This document shows positions 1 to 6,639 of a stretch of 10,890 nucleotides of DNA, piece by piece (within the stretch, counting starts at the first letter, position 1; every line of letters begins with the position of its first letter). The notes below the pieces were generated by a model that worked only from the letters and a program-made list of their open reading frames with translations, searched no databases and was not told where the DNA came from. The DNA is taken from contig URGW01000058.1 of the NCBI GenBank assembly GCA_900547475.1, forward strand, positions 1-10,890, given 5' to 3'. Source of the stretch: an uncultured Clostridium sp. GTDB taxonomy: Bacteria; Bacillota; Clostridia; Clostridiales; Clostridiaceae. Both the position numbers and the translations under genes were made by a program.

Positions 1-9
1 AAAACTTAA

Positions 10-136
10 TTACAATATTCCTTCCGATAATATCATTAATTTTTCTTTATCACTGGCCTTTAAGCTTAAAGATACAATTTCCCGTGTCATCACCTTAAAA
101 GTTAACGACTTCTGCTATCAAATTATTAACTTTTAA
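10..136. repeat. Small inverted-repeat patch of unknown role
   Basis: This patch is less AT-rich than its surroundings. It holds a perfect 14-nt palindrome, CTTTAAGCTTAAAG (58-71), and a perfect 11-bp inverted repeat, TTAAAAGTTAA (95-105) with TTAACTTTTAA (126-136), separated by 20 nt. On the minus strand an ATG at 88-90, preceded by AAGGTG, opens a 26-codon frame that ends at 10-12 (it starts MTREIVSLSLKASDK). That is too short to call a gene. It could be a structured RNA, a gene remnant or the edge of a mobile element. I recognise no RNA family here. Confidence 0.35.
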
Positions 137-241
137 ATATATACATTTTTATAACTAAAATTATAAATTTATAAATTAAATATAATATCAGAAAAATTTG
201 TAGCAGAAAACATTAACTATAAAGTTGGAGTTATAAGCAAA

Positions 242-467
242 CACATGGAAAAAGAAAAAATGAAATATTAGTTTGGAGGGAACATTGAAATTGAGCCGTA
301 GAATTTAATAATTGATGTAGTAAAATTGGCGTTAAGAAGTTTTTACTGTTTGAGCTAACAGCGAGTTTAAAAACTTTAGCCAATTTTACGGAATCAATTA
401 TATAAATTCTAGGTGAAAATTTCACAGTTTCCGGAAAATTAATATTTCATTTTTTCGCTTCCACGTG
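242..467. repeat. Long imperfect palindromic element (hairpin/MITE-like)
   Basis: The two halves of this stretch are reverse complements with scattered mismatches, centred near 355. Paired blocks seen from outside in are: CACATGG (242-248) with CCACGTG (461-467); a perfect 16-bp block at 255-270 with 440-455; AGAATTTA (300-307) with TAAATTCT (403-410); AATTGAT (310-316) with ATCAATT (393-399); GTAAAATTGGC (320-330) with GCCAATTTTAC (379-389). The apex near 348-366 reads GTTTGAGCTAACAGCGAGT. A transcript from either strand would fold into one rod of roughly 100 bp. It carries no transposase, so if it is mobile it is non-autonomous. The only long open frame inside it is a by-product of the palindrome. 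It may also help to end lonB transcription, although no clean U-tract is visible. Confidence 0.75.
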
Positions 468-477
468 ACGAAGAATA

Positions 478-2130
478 TTATTCTTTTGCTTTGGCTGATA
501 ATATATCTATTTTAGAATTTAGGGTATCTATTATACATAAATCTAATACTTCTTTAATATGTTTAACTTTAATTACTGATATTCCATCATATTCAAAAAA
601 ACTATCATTCCAATTTGCTTCTGGAATTAATACTTGTGTTGCACCCGCTTTTTTAGCTGCTAATATCTTAGCATTAACTCCACCAATAGGATTAACCATA
701 CCTAAAAGGCTTATTTCCCCAGTCATTGCAATTTTACTATTAATCGCTTTTCTTACTATAGCGCTATAAACGGCACTAGCTATTGCTATTCCAGCAGATG
801 GACCATCTACAGGGATTCCCCCTGGTATATTTATATGAATATCATATTGTTCACATTTTAAATCAAAAATATTATTTAAAGCTGTCAATACATTTTGTAT
901 TGAAGAATATGCAGTACTTTTTCTCTTAATTTTTCTATTACTCATAGTAATCTCTTCTTCTTCAATAATACCTGAAATTTTCAATTCACCACTTCTACCT
1001 GATACCTTTTTAGCTGTAGCTTCAATTTCCATCAACATCCCTATATTAGCTCCATGTACAGCTAACCCATTAACCACTCCAATTTGAGATTTTTCTGGAA
1101 CTCTTATCTCCGGTATCTCTGTGTATTGACCATTTTCAATAACCCATTTTATATCATCTTCAGTGATATCTCCTCTATCTTCGTTAATAGCAATTCCTGC
1201 ACATAATTGAACCAAATTAACTACTTCTCGACCATTAGAACAATGTCTACTAATAATATCTAATCCTCTATCTGTAGTCTTTAATCCAACACGTTCTATA
1301 GCCTTACTTCCTATCTCTTTTATTTCATCAGTTTGCAATCCCCTAAAAAAGACTTCTACACATCTAGATCTTATAGCTGGAATAATTTCATCAGGACTCC
1401 TGGTAGTTGCACCTATAAGCCTAAAATCTGCTGGTAATCCATTATCAAATATCTCCTTTATAAAAGTAGGCATATTAGGATCTTCTGAACTATAATATGA
1501 ACTATCTAAAAATACTTTTCTATCCTCTAGTACCTTTAATAACTTATTCATTTCTATAGGATGTAACTCACCTATTTCATCTATAAACAATATTCCACCA
1601 TGTGCCTTTGTTACAGCCCCTGGTTTAGGCTGTGGTATACCAGCAACTCCTAACGCTCCTGCTCCTTGATAAATAGGATCATGAACTGAACCTATCAAAG
1701 GATCAGCTATCCCCCTTTCATCAAATCTTATAGTTGTAGCATCAATCTCAACAAATTTAGCATCTTTTTTAAAGGGTGATTTTTCTCTCTTTTTAGCTTC
1801 TTCTAACACCAATCTAGCTGCTGCCGTTTTTCCTATCCCAGGTGGTCCATAAATAATAACATGCTGGGGATTAGGTCCACATATTGCTGCTTTTAACGCT
1901 TTTACCCCTTCCTCTTGCCCTATAATATCTTCAAAATTAATAGGTCGACTTTTCTCTGTTAAAGGTTCTGTTAACTTTACTCTTCTCATTTTCAGAAGAT
2001 TTTCCATTTCTTTCTTATTTTCTTTATCTACTACTACTTTTTTAGAATGATTCGCTTTATTACTATTAAATAAATATATTATAAATAGAATCATCATTAT
2101 AAATTGTAGAATTATCATTATTTCACTCAT
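478..2130 (-). CDS. lonB: ATP-dependent protease LonB, membrane-anchored
   Basis: LonB is an AAA+ serine protease that unfolds and degrades proteins using ATP. In Bacillus the orthologue acts in the forespore. The 550 residues show the LonB architecture: an N-terminal hydrophobic helix (about 5-22) in place of the large N-domain of LonA, then an ATPase module with Walker A GPPGIGKT (95-102) and Walker B GILFIDE (179-185), then the Lon protease domain with the catalytic Ser445 in DGPSAG and Lys488 in GGVNAKILAA. Length is normal for the family. The start is supported by GGAGGG nine bases upstream of ATG. It lies 149 bases downstream of clpX, beyond the clpX terminator, so it probably has its own promoter. 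A TATAAT occurs at 2213-2218 on the minus strand, but no good -35 goes with it. The usual clostridial partner lonA is not seen downstream. Confidence 0.96.
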   Translation of the reverse strand: MSEIMIILQFIMMILFIIYLFNSNKANHSKKVVVDKENKKEMENLLKMRRVKLTEPLTEKSRPINFEDIIGQEEGVKALKAAICGPNPQHVIIYGPPGIGKTAAARLVLEEAKKREKSPFKKDAKFVEIDATTIRFDERGIADPLIGSVHDPIYQGAGALGVAGIPQPKPGAVTKAHGGILFIDEIGELHPIEMNKLLKVLEDRKVFLDSSYYSSEDPNMPTFIKEIFDNGLPADFRLIGATTRSPDEIIPAIRSRCVEVFFRGLQTDEIKEIGSKAIERVGLKTTDRGLDIISRHCSNGREVVNLVQLCAGIAINEDRGDITEDDIKWVIENGQYTEIPEIRVPEKSQIGVVNGLAVHGANIGMLMEIEATAKKVSGRSGELKISGIIEEEEITMSNRKIKRKSTAYSSIQNVLTALNNIFDLKCEQYDIHINIPGGIPVDGPSAGIAIASAVYSAIVRKAINSKIAMTGEISLLGMVNPIGGVNAKILAAKKAGATQVLIPEANWNDSFFEYDGISVIKVKHIKEVLDLCIIDTLNSKIDILSAKAKE

Positions 2131-2247
2131 AAAGTTATACCCTCCACTTTTATAATTCTATTTCTATTATTAACCTTTAATAGTTGTATTATTCCATAAT
2201 TAGTAGTAATTAATTATAATTTTTCCAAAAGTAATAATAATAAAAGT

Positions 2248-2278
2248 AAAAACACCCCTAGAAATCTAGAGGTGTTTT
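2248..2278 (-). terminator. Rho-independent terminator after clpX
   Basis: Just past the clpX stop codon (2280-2282) the minus strand reads AAAACACCTCTAGA, a two-base turn, then TCTAGGGGTGTTTTT. The stem is 10 bp (2253-2262 with 2265-2274) with one G-U wobble and is followed by a T-run. Flanking A and T runs make it partly bidirectional. It separates clpX from lonB. Confidence 0.85.
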
Positions 2279-2279
2279 A

Positions 2280-3575
2280 TTATGCGGTTTCCATACCTTT
2301 TCTTTTTTTAGTTTTTTTAGCTTTTAAAGCTGGCCTAACTTCATTCTCACCTAATCTTACTAAATCCGGTAACTGTTTAGATTTAATTGTCGCTTCTGTA
2401 ATAATGACTTTACTTATATTTTCATCTGATGGAACATCAAACATAACATCTATCATTATATCTTCTACAATTGCTCTTAATCCTCTAGCTCCAGTTTTTC
2501 TTGCAATAGCTTCATCTGCAATAGCTTTAAGTGCATCTTCAGTAAACTCTAATTCTACATTATCAATTTCAAATAACTTATTATATTGTTTTACTAATGC
2601 ATTTTTAGGTTGACTTAAAATGTTAATTAAAGCATCTTGGTCTAAAGATTCTAGTGAAACTACCATAGGTAATCTTCCTACAAACTCTGGTATTAATCCA
2701 AACTTTAATAAATCTTCTGGAAGAATATTTTTTAAAGTTTCACCAACATCTTTAGTTTCCTTAGATTGAATTTCAGCTCCAAATCCCATAGTGCTTACTC
2801 TTGTTCTCTTTTGAATTATCTTTTCTATACCATCAAAAGCTCCACCACAAATAAATAATATATTTGAAGTATTAATTTGAATAAACTCTTGATGCGGATG
2901 CTTTCTTCCACCTTGTGGTGGTACTGAAGCCGTTGTTCCTTCTAAAATCTTTAATAATGCTTGTTGAACTCCTTCACCAGAAACATCTCTAGTTATAGAT
3001 GGATTTTCAGACTTTCTAGCAATTTTATCAATCTCATCAATATAAATGATACCTTTTTCTGCCTTTTCAACATCGTAATCAGCATTTTGGATTAGTTTAA
3101 GTAAAATATTTTCAACATCTTCACCTACATATCCAGCTTCTGTTAAAGTTGTTGCATCAGCTATTGCAAATGGAACATTTAAAAACTTAGCTAATGTTTG
3201 AGCTAATAATGTCTTACCTGATCCAGTTGGCCCTAATAATAATATATTACTTTTTTGAAGTTCTATATCATCATCTATCATATTAGCTTTAACTCTTTTA
3301 TAATGATTATAAACAGCAACTGATAATGCTTTTTTTGCTCTATCTTGCCCAATTACATATTGATCTAAATATGCTTTAATTTCTGTTGGCTTTGGTAATG
3401 CTGTAGTATCTAATTCTACATTATCTTCAAATTCATCTTGAATTATGTCAGAACATAAATCTATACACTCATCACATATATATACGCCTGGTCCGGCAAT
3501 TAATCTTCTTACTTGATCTTGGTTTTTACCACAAAATGAACACTTTAACTGCTTTTTATCCTCAAATTTAGCCAT
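2280..3575 (-). CDS. clpX: ATP-dependent Clp protease ATP-binding subunit ClpX
   Basis: ClpX is the AAA+ unfoldase that recognises tagged or damaged proteins and threads them into ClpP. The 431 residues carry an N-terminal zinc-binding domain with Cys12, Cys15, Cys34 and Cys37, Walker A GPTGSGKT (115-122), the pore-1 loop GYVG (148-151), Walker B IIYIDE (176-181), the RKH loop (224-226) and a sensor-2 region GARGLR (362-367). The loop that docks on ClpP, usually I/L-G-F, reads MGF at 263-265. Length is typical. The start is fixed by GAGGTGATG just before ATG. The gene follows clpP by 38 bases, with a short hairpin (TTTGGC at 3589-3594, GCCAAA at 3602-3607) just upstream of the ribosome binding site, and is very likely co-transcribed with it. 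A terminator follows directly. Confidence 0.98.
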   Translation of the reverse strand: MAKFEDKKQLKCSFCGKNQDQVRRLIAGPGVYICDECIDLCSDIIQDEFEDNVELDTTALPKPTEIKAYLDQYVIGQDRAKKALSVAVYNHYKRVKANMIDDDIELQKSNILLLGPTGSGKTLLAQTLAKFLNVPFAIADATTLTEAGYVGEDVENILLKLIQNADYDVEKAEKGIIYIDEIDKIARKSENPSITRDVSGEGVQQALLKILEGTTASVPPQGGRKHPHQEFIQINTSNILFICGGAFDGIEKIIQKRTRVSTMGFGAEIQSKETKDVGETLKNILPEDLLKFGLIPEFVGRLPMVVSLESLDQDALINILSQPKNALVKQYNKLFEIDNVELEFTEDALKAIADEAIARKTGARGLRAIVEDIMIDVMFDVPSDENISKVIITEATIKSKQLPDLVRLGENEVRPALKAKKTKKRKGMETA

Positions 3576-3613
3576 AACATCACCTCACTTTGGCTTATTC
3601 TGCCAAAAATTAA

Positions 3614-4210
3614 TTATTTTTTATTCTTAACAATAACTTCGTCGATTAATCCAATATTTAACGCTTCATCTGCACTCATGAAATTATCTCTTTCACACAT
3701 TTGAACCATAGTTTCATAATCAACTTTCCCATTAGTAGATTCAGCCATTGTTCTAGTTAAAGTTTCTTTTATCTTTAAGATTCTTCTAGCATGAATATCA
3801 ATATCAGTAGCCTGACCTTGGAATCCCCCTAATGGTTGGTGAATCATTATCTCACTATTTGGAAGTGCGAACCTCTTCCCTGGAGCTCCACTTGATAGTA
3901 AAAATGCTCCCATAGAAGCTGCCATACCAATACAAATTGTACTTACATCGCATTTTATATATTGCATAGTGTCATAAATAGCCATTCCTGAAGTAATTGA
4001 ACCACCTGGACTATTTATGTAAAGATAAATATCTTTATCAGGATCTTCACTTTCTAAAAATAATAATTGAGCTACGACTAAATTAGCAGTAACATCATTA
4101 ACTTCACCACTAAGCATTATAATTCTGTCTTTTAAAAGTCTTGAAAATATATCGTAAGACCTTTCTCCTCTCCCTGTTTGTTCTACAACATATGGAATAT
4201 AATTGCTCAT
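3614..4210 (-). CDS. clpP: ATP-dependent Clp protease proteolytic subunit ClpP
   Basis: ClpP is the barrel-forming serine peptidase that degrades polypeptides delivered by ClpX or other Clp ATPases. The protein has 198 residues, standard for the family. The catalytic triad is Ser99 in GMAASMGAF, His124 in MIHQPLGG and Asp175 in ERDNFMSA. The N-terminus MSNYIPYVVEQTGRGER is the usual one. An in-frame ATG lies 21 codons further upstream (4271-4273), but AGGAGGG sits nine bases before the chosen ATG (4208-4210), which decides the start. A weak promoter may lie at TTACTT (4274-4279), a 17-bp spacer and TTATAA (4251-4256) on the minus strand. No CtsR-type operator is evident. It forms a unit with clpX downstream and is separated from tig by a hairpin. 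Confidence 0.98.
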   Translation of the reverse strand: MSNYIPYVVEQTGRGERSYDIFSRLLKDRIIMLSGEVNDVTANLVVAQLLFLESEDPDKDIYLYINSPGGSITSGMAIYDTMQYIKCDVSTICIGMAASMGAFLLSSGAPGKRFALPNSEIMIHQPLGGFQGQATDIDIHARRILKIKETLTRTMAESTNGKVDYETMVQMCERDNFMSADEALNIGLIDEVIVKNKK

Positions 4211-4331
4211 TTTTGCATTCCCTCCTTTTCTCTTTAAAACCCTTCTTACTTTATAATATATCCAACTAATCAAAAGTAATTATATTAAAATTATATAAGT
4301 TTTACTTTATTTTGTTAAAGAAATATTTTAA

Positions 4332-4359
4332 TAATTGCCAGAATTTCTTCTGGCAATTA
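4332..4359 (-). terminator. Hairpin between tig and clpP, probable partial terminator
   Basis: This is a perfect 12-bp inverted repeat, TAATTGCCAGAA (4332-4343) and TTCTGGCAATTA (4348-4359), with a 4-nt loop, nine bases past the tig stop codon. On the minus strand it is followed by TTAAAATATTTC, an interrupted U-tract, so it may terminate incompletely and allow some read-through into clpP. Confidence 0.65.
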
Positions 4360-4367
4360 ATATAAGA

Positions 4368-5651
4368 CTATTTATTGTTTTCAATTAATAATTTCATTGT
4401 TTTATTTGTAATAACGTCAGCTCTTAATGCAGCTTGTTGGCTTTGCATTAATAAATCAACCATTTTTTCATCTTCAGATGCAGCATACATTTTAGCAACT
4501 TCTACAGCTTTTGCTCTTATTTCTTCTTCAGTAGCTTCGATATTTTCAGCTTTTTCTATAGCTTCTAAAACTAAGTCTACTTTTACTTTAGTTTGAGCAT
4601 TAGCTCTCATGTATTCTCTCATTTTATCTTCATCAGTTCCTGTGAATTGGAAGTATTGTTCTAAAGTTAAACCTTGATATTGTAATCTTTGTTGTAAGTT
4701 TTGAACCATTTTATCTACTTCTTTTTCTACCATAACTTCTGGAATTTCAACTTTTGAATTTCCAGCTACTGCAGTAATAACAGCTTCTTCGAATTCTCTT
4801 TCTGATCTTTCACTATTAGCTTCTTCTAGCTTTTTAGTTACATCAGCTTTTAAATCAGCTATAGTATCAAATTCAGATGTTTCTTTAGCAAATTCATCAT
4901 CTAATTCTGGTAATTCTTTAACTTTTATTTCTTTTATAGTAACTTCAAATTTAGCTGGTTTTCCATTTAACTCTTCTTTTCCATAGTTTTCTGGGAAAGT
5001 AACGTTAACTTCTACTGTATCATTTACTTTAGCTCCAACTAATTGTTCTTCAAATGTATCAATGAAAGTCTTTGATCCAATTTCTAAAGAATAGTCTTTT
5101 CCTTCTCCACCTTGGAACGCTTCTCCATCAACATATCCTTTGAAGTCGATAACAGCTATATTTCCATTTTCAACTGTTCCTTCTTCTTTAGCTTCAACTC
5201 TAGCATTCTTTTCTTGCATTTCTTTAAGCTTCTTTGAAACTTCTTCTTCAGTTACTTCATATGTTTTCTTTTCTATTGATAATCCTTTGTATTCACCTAA
5301 CTCAACTTCTGGATAAACAGTAACTTCTGCAGTATAAACAAAATCTTTACCTTCTCCAACTTCAACTACATCTATCTTTGGATAATCTACTGGTACTATA
5401 TTGTTTTCTTTTAATACTTCACTGTATGATCCTTCTATTGCAAAGTTAACAGCATCTTCTAAAAGAACTTCTATTCCATAATATTTTTTAACCACATTCA
5501 TAGGAACCTTTCCTTTTCTGAATCCTGGAACATTGAAATTCTTAACATTTTTCTTATACGCTCTTACTAAAGCTGCATCAAATTTTTCAGCTTCAACCTT
5601 TACTTCAAACTTAACGATATTTACATCGATTTTTTCCATTTTAGCTTCCAT
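4368..5651 (-). CDS. tig: Trigger factor, ribosome-associated chaperone and prolyl isomerase
   Basis: Trigger factor binds at the ribosomal exit tunnel, shields nascent chains and catalyses prolyl cis-trans isomerisation. The 427 residues show the three expected parts: an N-terminal ribosome-binding domain with the signature GFRKGKVP (43-50), a central FKBP-type isomerase domain (about 160-245, including VIDFKGYVDGEAF and FPENYG), and a helical C-terminal chaperone domain (about 250-427). Length is normal. AGGAGG eight bases upstream of ATG supports the start. An internal Met at residue 5 is possible but lies further from the ribosome binding site. A clear promoter lies 52 bases upstream. It is the first gene of the tig-clpP-clpX-lonB cluster, which couples folding to degradation. 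Confidence 0.98.
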   Translation of the reverse strand: MEAKMEKIDVNIVKFEVKVEAEKFDAALVRAYKKNVKNFNVPGFRKGKVPMNVVKKYYGIEVLLEDAVNFAIEGSYSEVLKENNIVPVDYPKIDVVEVGEGKDFVYTAEVTVYPEVELGEYKGLSIEKKTYEVTEEEVSKKLKEMQEKNARVEAKEEGTVENGNIAVIDFKGYVDGEAFQGGEGKDYSLEIGSKTFIDTFEEQLVGAKVNDTVEVNVTFPENYGKEELNGKPAKFEVTIKEIKVKELPELDDEFAKETSEFDTIADLKADVTKKLEEANSERSEREFEEAVITAVAGNSKVEIPEVMVEKEVDKMVQNLQQRLQYQGLTLEQYFQFTGTDEDKMREYMRANAQTKVKVDLVLEAIEKAENIEATEEEIRAKAVEVAKMYAASEDEKMVDLLMQSQQAALRADVITNKTMKLLIENNK

Positions 5652-5702
5652 TGTATATTCCTCCTAAAAAAGTATCTCTTGTTTGATTAATACAACTAGC
5701 TT

Positions 5703-5732
5703 ATTATAACACATTTAAGCTATTTTTTACAA
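5703..5732 (-). promoter_or_regulatory. Sigma-A-type promoter of tig
   Basis: On the minus strand TTGTAA (5727-5732) and a perfect TATAAT (5703-5708) are separated by 18 bp. A TGT directly before the -10 gives an extended -10, TGTTATAAT. The start codon of tig lies about 50 bases downstream. Confidence 0.75.
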
Positions 5733-5760
5733 ATGTTTGTTCACAAAATTACTTAATAAT

Positions 5761-5951
5761 TTACTCTTCACTAGTAATATACATAATATTGCCATCAATT
5801 TCAACCTTTAAGCTATTATCTTAATTTTTAAATAATTTAATGCAATATATTCACTTAATTTTAAATCTATAATATCTTTTCTATTATTAATCAAATAAAT
5901 TTTCTGATTACTGTCTATAATTTAATTTTTATCTTTGCATAATATTAACAT
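5761..5951 (-). pseudogene. Possible degraded small reading frame
   Basis: Between tig and the cysteine-rich gene, minus-strand DNA reads like protein, but in two frames. One segment (about 5825-5916) gives IDSNQKIYLINN and continues to SEYIALNYLKI without a stop. After a one-base shift near 5820 it continues as DNSLKVEIDGNIMYITSEE and ends at a stop at 5761-5763. Upstream, an ATG at 5949-5951 opens MLILCKDKN, which is cut by an in-frame TAA. The pieces could be one decayed gene of about 60 codons. I do not recognise it. In sequence this AT-rich, open stretches of about 30 codons can occur by chance. Confidence 0.3.
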
Positions 5952-6043
5952 ATAATACTTAGACAATAAACACCTATTTACTTTTTATATATTTTCACCT
6001 TTCCCATTTTCCATTCTTTTCTACCTTATTATTCGACAATCCA

Positions 6044-6238
6044 TTATCTTGATTTACAGCATTTTTTTGCCTTATTGCATCCACTACACTTCTTGTTGCT
6101 ATTACTCTTAGTGCTACAACAACCTCCACACCTTAACATGCCTAAATCTCTCATTTCTTCTATAGTTAATTTAACTTCATTTTCACTATATGCCTCATAA
6201 TCTGGCTTATCTTTAAGAATATCTTCTTTATAAAACAT
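6044..6238 (-). CDS. Small cysteine-rich protein of unknown function
   Basis: The 64-residue protein has two halves. Residues 1-33 are acidic and probably helical (MFYKEDILKDKPDYEAYSEN and on). Residues 34-64 are basic and hold seven cysteines: a CxxCC group (37, 40, 41), a CxxC pair (51, 54) and a CC pair (60, 61), spaced by Lys, Ser and Asn. This pattern suggests metal binding, possibly zinc or an iron-sulfur cluster, or a disulfide-linked peptide. There is no signal peptide or membrane segment, so it is probably cytoplasmic. The start is set by AAAGGAGTGG six bases upstream; a longer in-frame version from 6307 has no such site. It stands alone, 238 bases upstream of the possible gene remnant's end and divergent from the small RNA candidate. 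I do not recognise the family and do not assign a role. Confidence 0.75.
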   Translation of the reverse strand: MFYKEDILKDKPDYEAYSENEVKLTIEEMRDLGMLRCGGCCSTKSNSNKKCSGCNKAKKCCKSR

Positions 6239-6343
6239 TTTATTCCACTCCTTTTTTACCCATATATTAACATATTTATATATAAGCTTTCTTCTAAATT
6301 TATACATAAAAAAAATTTTTTCAACTTTTTTTGTAAAAAATAT

Positions 6344-6371
6344 TTGATTTTATTAAATACTATTGTATAAT
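6344..6371 (+). promoter_or_regulatory. Sigma-A-type promoter for the small RNA candidate
   Basis: TTGATT (6344-6349) and a perfect TATAAT (6366-6371) lie 16 bp apart, with A/T-rich DNA upstream including runs of A and T at 6308-6340. Initiation would fall near 6378. No plus-strand gene follows within the next 150 bases, only hairpins and a terminator. Confidence 0.65.
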
Positions 6372-6377
6372 ATTAAT

Positions 6378-6527
6378 ATAGTATTTAATTTATAAATACT
6401 CTTAAACAGCCCATACCGCTCTATAATTAAATATAATTATAGAGTTTTAATAAAACCCCACACAATCACTTATTCCCTTTCTTAAGTGATTGTAATCCCT
6501 TAAACCTGTGCTATGCACAGGTTTTTT
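6378..6527 (+). ncRNA. Candidate small regulatory RNA of about 150 nt
   Basis: The unit runs from a good promoter to a strong terminator and encodes no protein. It would fold into four successive hairpins: AGTATTTA/TAAATACT (6380-6400, 5-nt loop), CTCTATAATTA/TAATTATAGAG (6419-6444, 4-nt loop), CAATCACTTA/TAAGTGATTG (6463-6492) with the 10-nt pyrimidine loop TTCCCTTTCT, and the terminator stem (6502-6524). The linkers are unpaired and C-rich (CAGCCCATACCG and AAAACCCCACAC). Pyrimidine-rich loops with CCC are typical of Gram-positive small RNAs that pair with Shine-Dalgarno sequences. That is an analogy, not proof. It sits between two minus-strand genes and overlaps neither. I do not recognise an Rfam family. 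It could instead be a leader for something lost. Confidence 0.6.
6502..6527 (+). terminator. Rho-independent terminator of the small RNA
   Basis: AAACCTGTGC (6502-6511), loop TAT, and GCACAGGTTT (6515-6524) form a perfect 10-bp stem. T-residues run on to 6527, directly after the stem on the plus strand. This is the clearest plus-strand terminator in the window and marks the 3' end of the RNA unit. Confidence 0.85.
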
Positions 6528-6582
6528 ATTTATAAAAATACATCTTAAACTTTCTTCAATATTATTGTCTTACTTAAAATTT

Positions 6583-6627
6583 ATTATACAAAAGGCTATG
6601 CTTTCACATAACCTTTTTTTGTATAAT
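6583..6627. terminator. Bidirectional terminator after the M23 gene
   Basis: ATTATACAAAAGGCTATG (6583-6600) pairs with CATAACCTTTTTTTGTATAAT (6607-6627) across a 6-nt loop, with one G-U wobble and a small bulge in the A/T part. The M23 stop codon lies 13 bases to the right, so on the minus strand it ends the three-gene operon. On the plus strand a seven-T run follows the GC part and could catch read-through from the small RNA. Confidence 0.75.
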
Positions 6628-6639
6628 AATTATTAAATT

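Noticed and set aside
231..425. Open frame of 64 codons on the minus strand inside the palindrome
   Set aside because: It follows the inverted-repeat arms, has no ribosome binding site and its sequence is explained by the palindrome.
491..769. Plus-strand open frame opposite lonB
   Set aside because: It lies wholly antisense to a well-supported gene and has no ribosome binding site or protein family signal.
2272..2613. Plus-strand open frame opposite the end of clpX
   Set aside because: It is antisense to clpX; its hydrophobic look comes from the complement of the clpX codons.
4211..4273. 21-residue N-terminal extension of ClpP
   Set aside because: The extension spans the strong AGGAGGG of the shorter form and is basic and unlike known ClpP starts.
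4375..4596. Plus-strand open frame opposite the end of tig
   Set aside because: It is antisense to a conserved gene and has no start signals of its own.
6239..6307. 23-residue N-terminal extension of the cysteine-rich protein
   Set aside because: The extension covers the AAAGGAGTGG ribosome binding site of the shorter form and has none itself.
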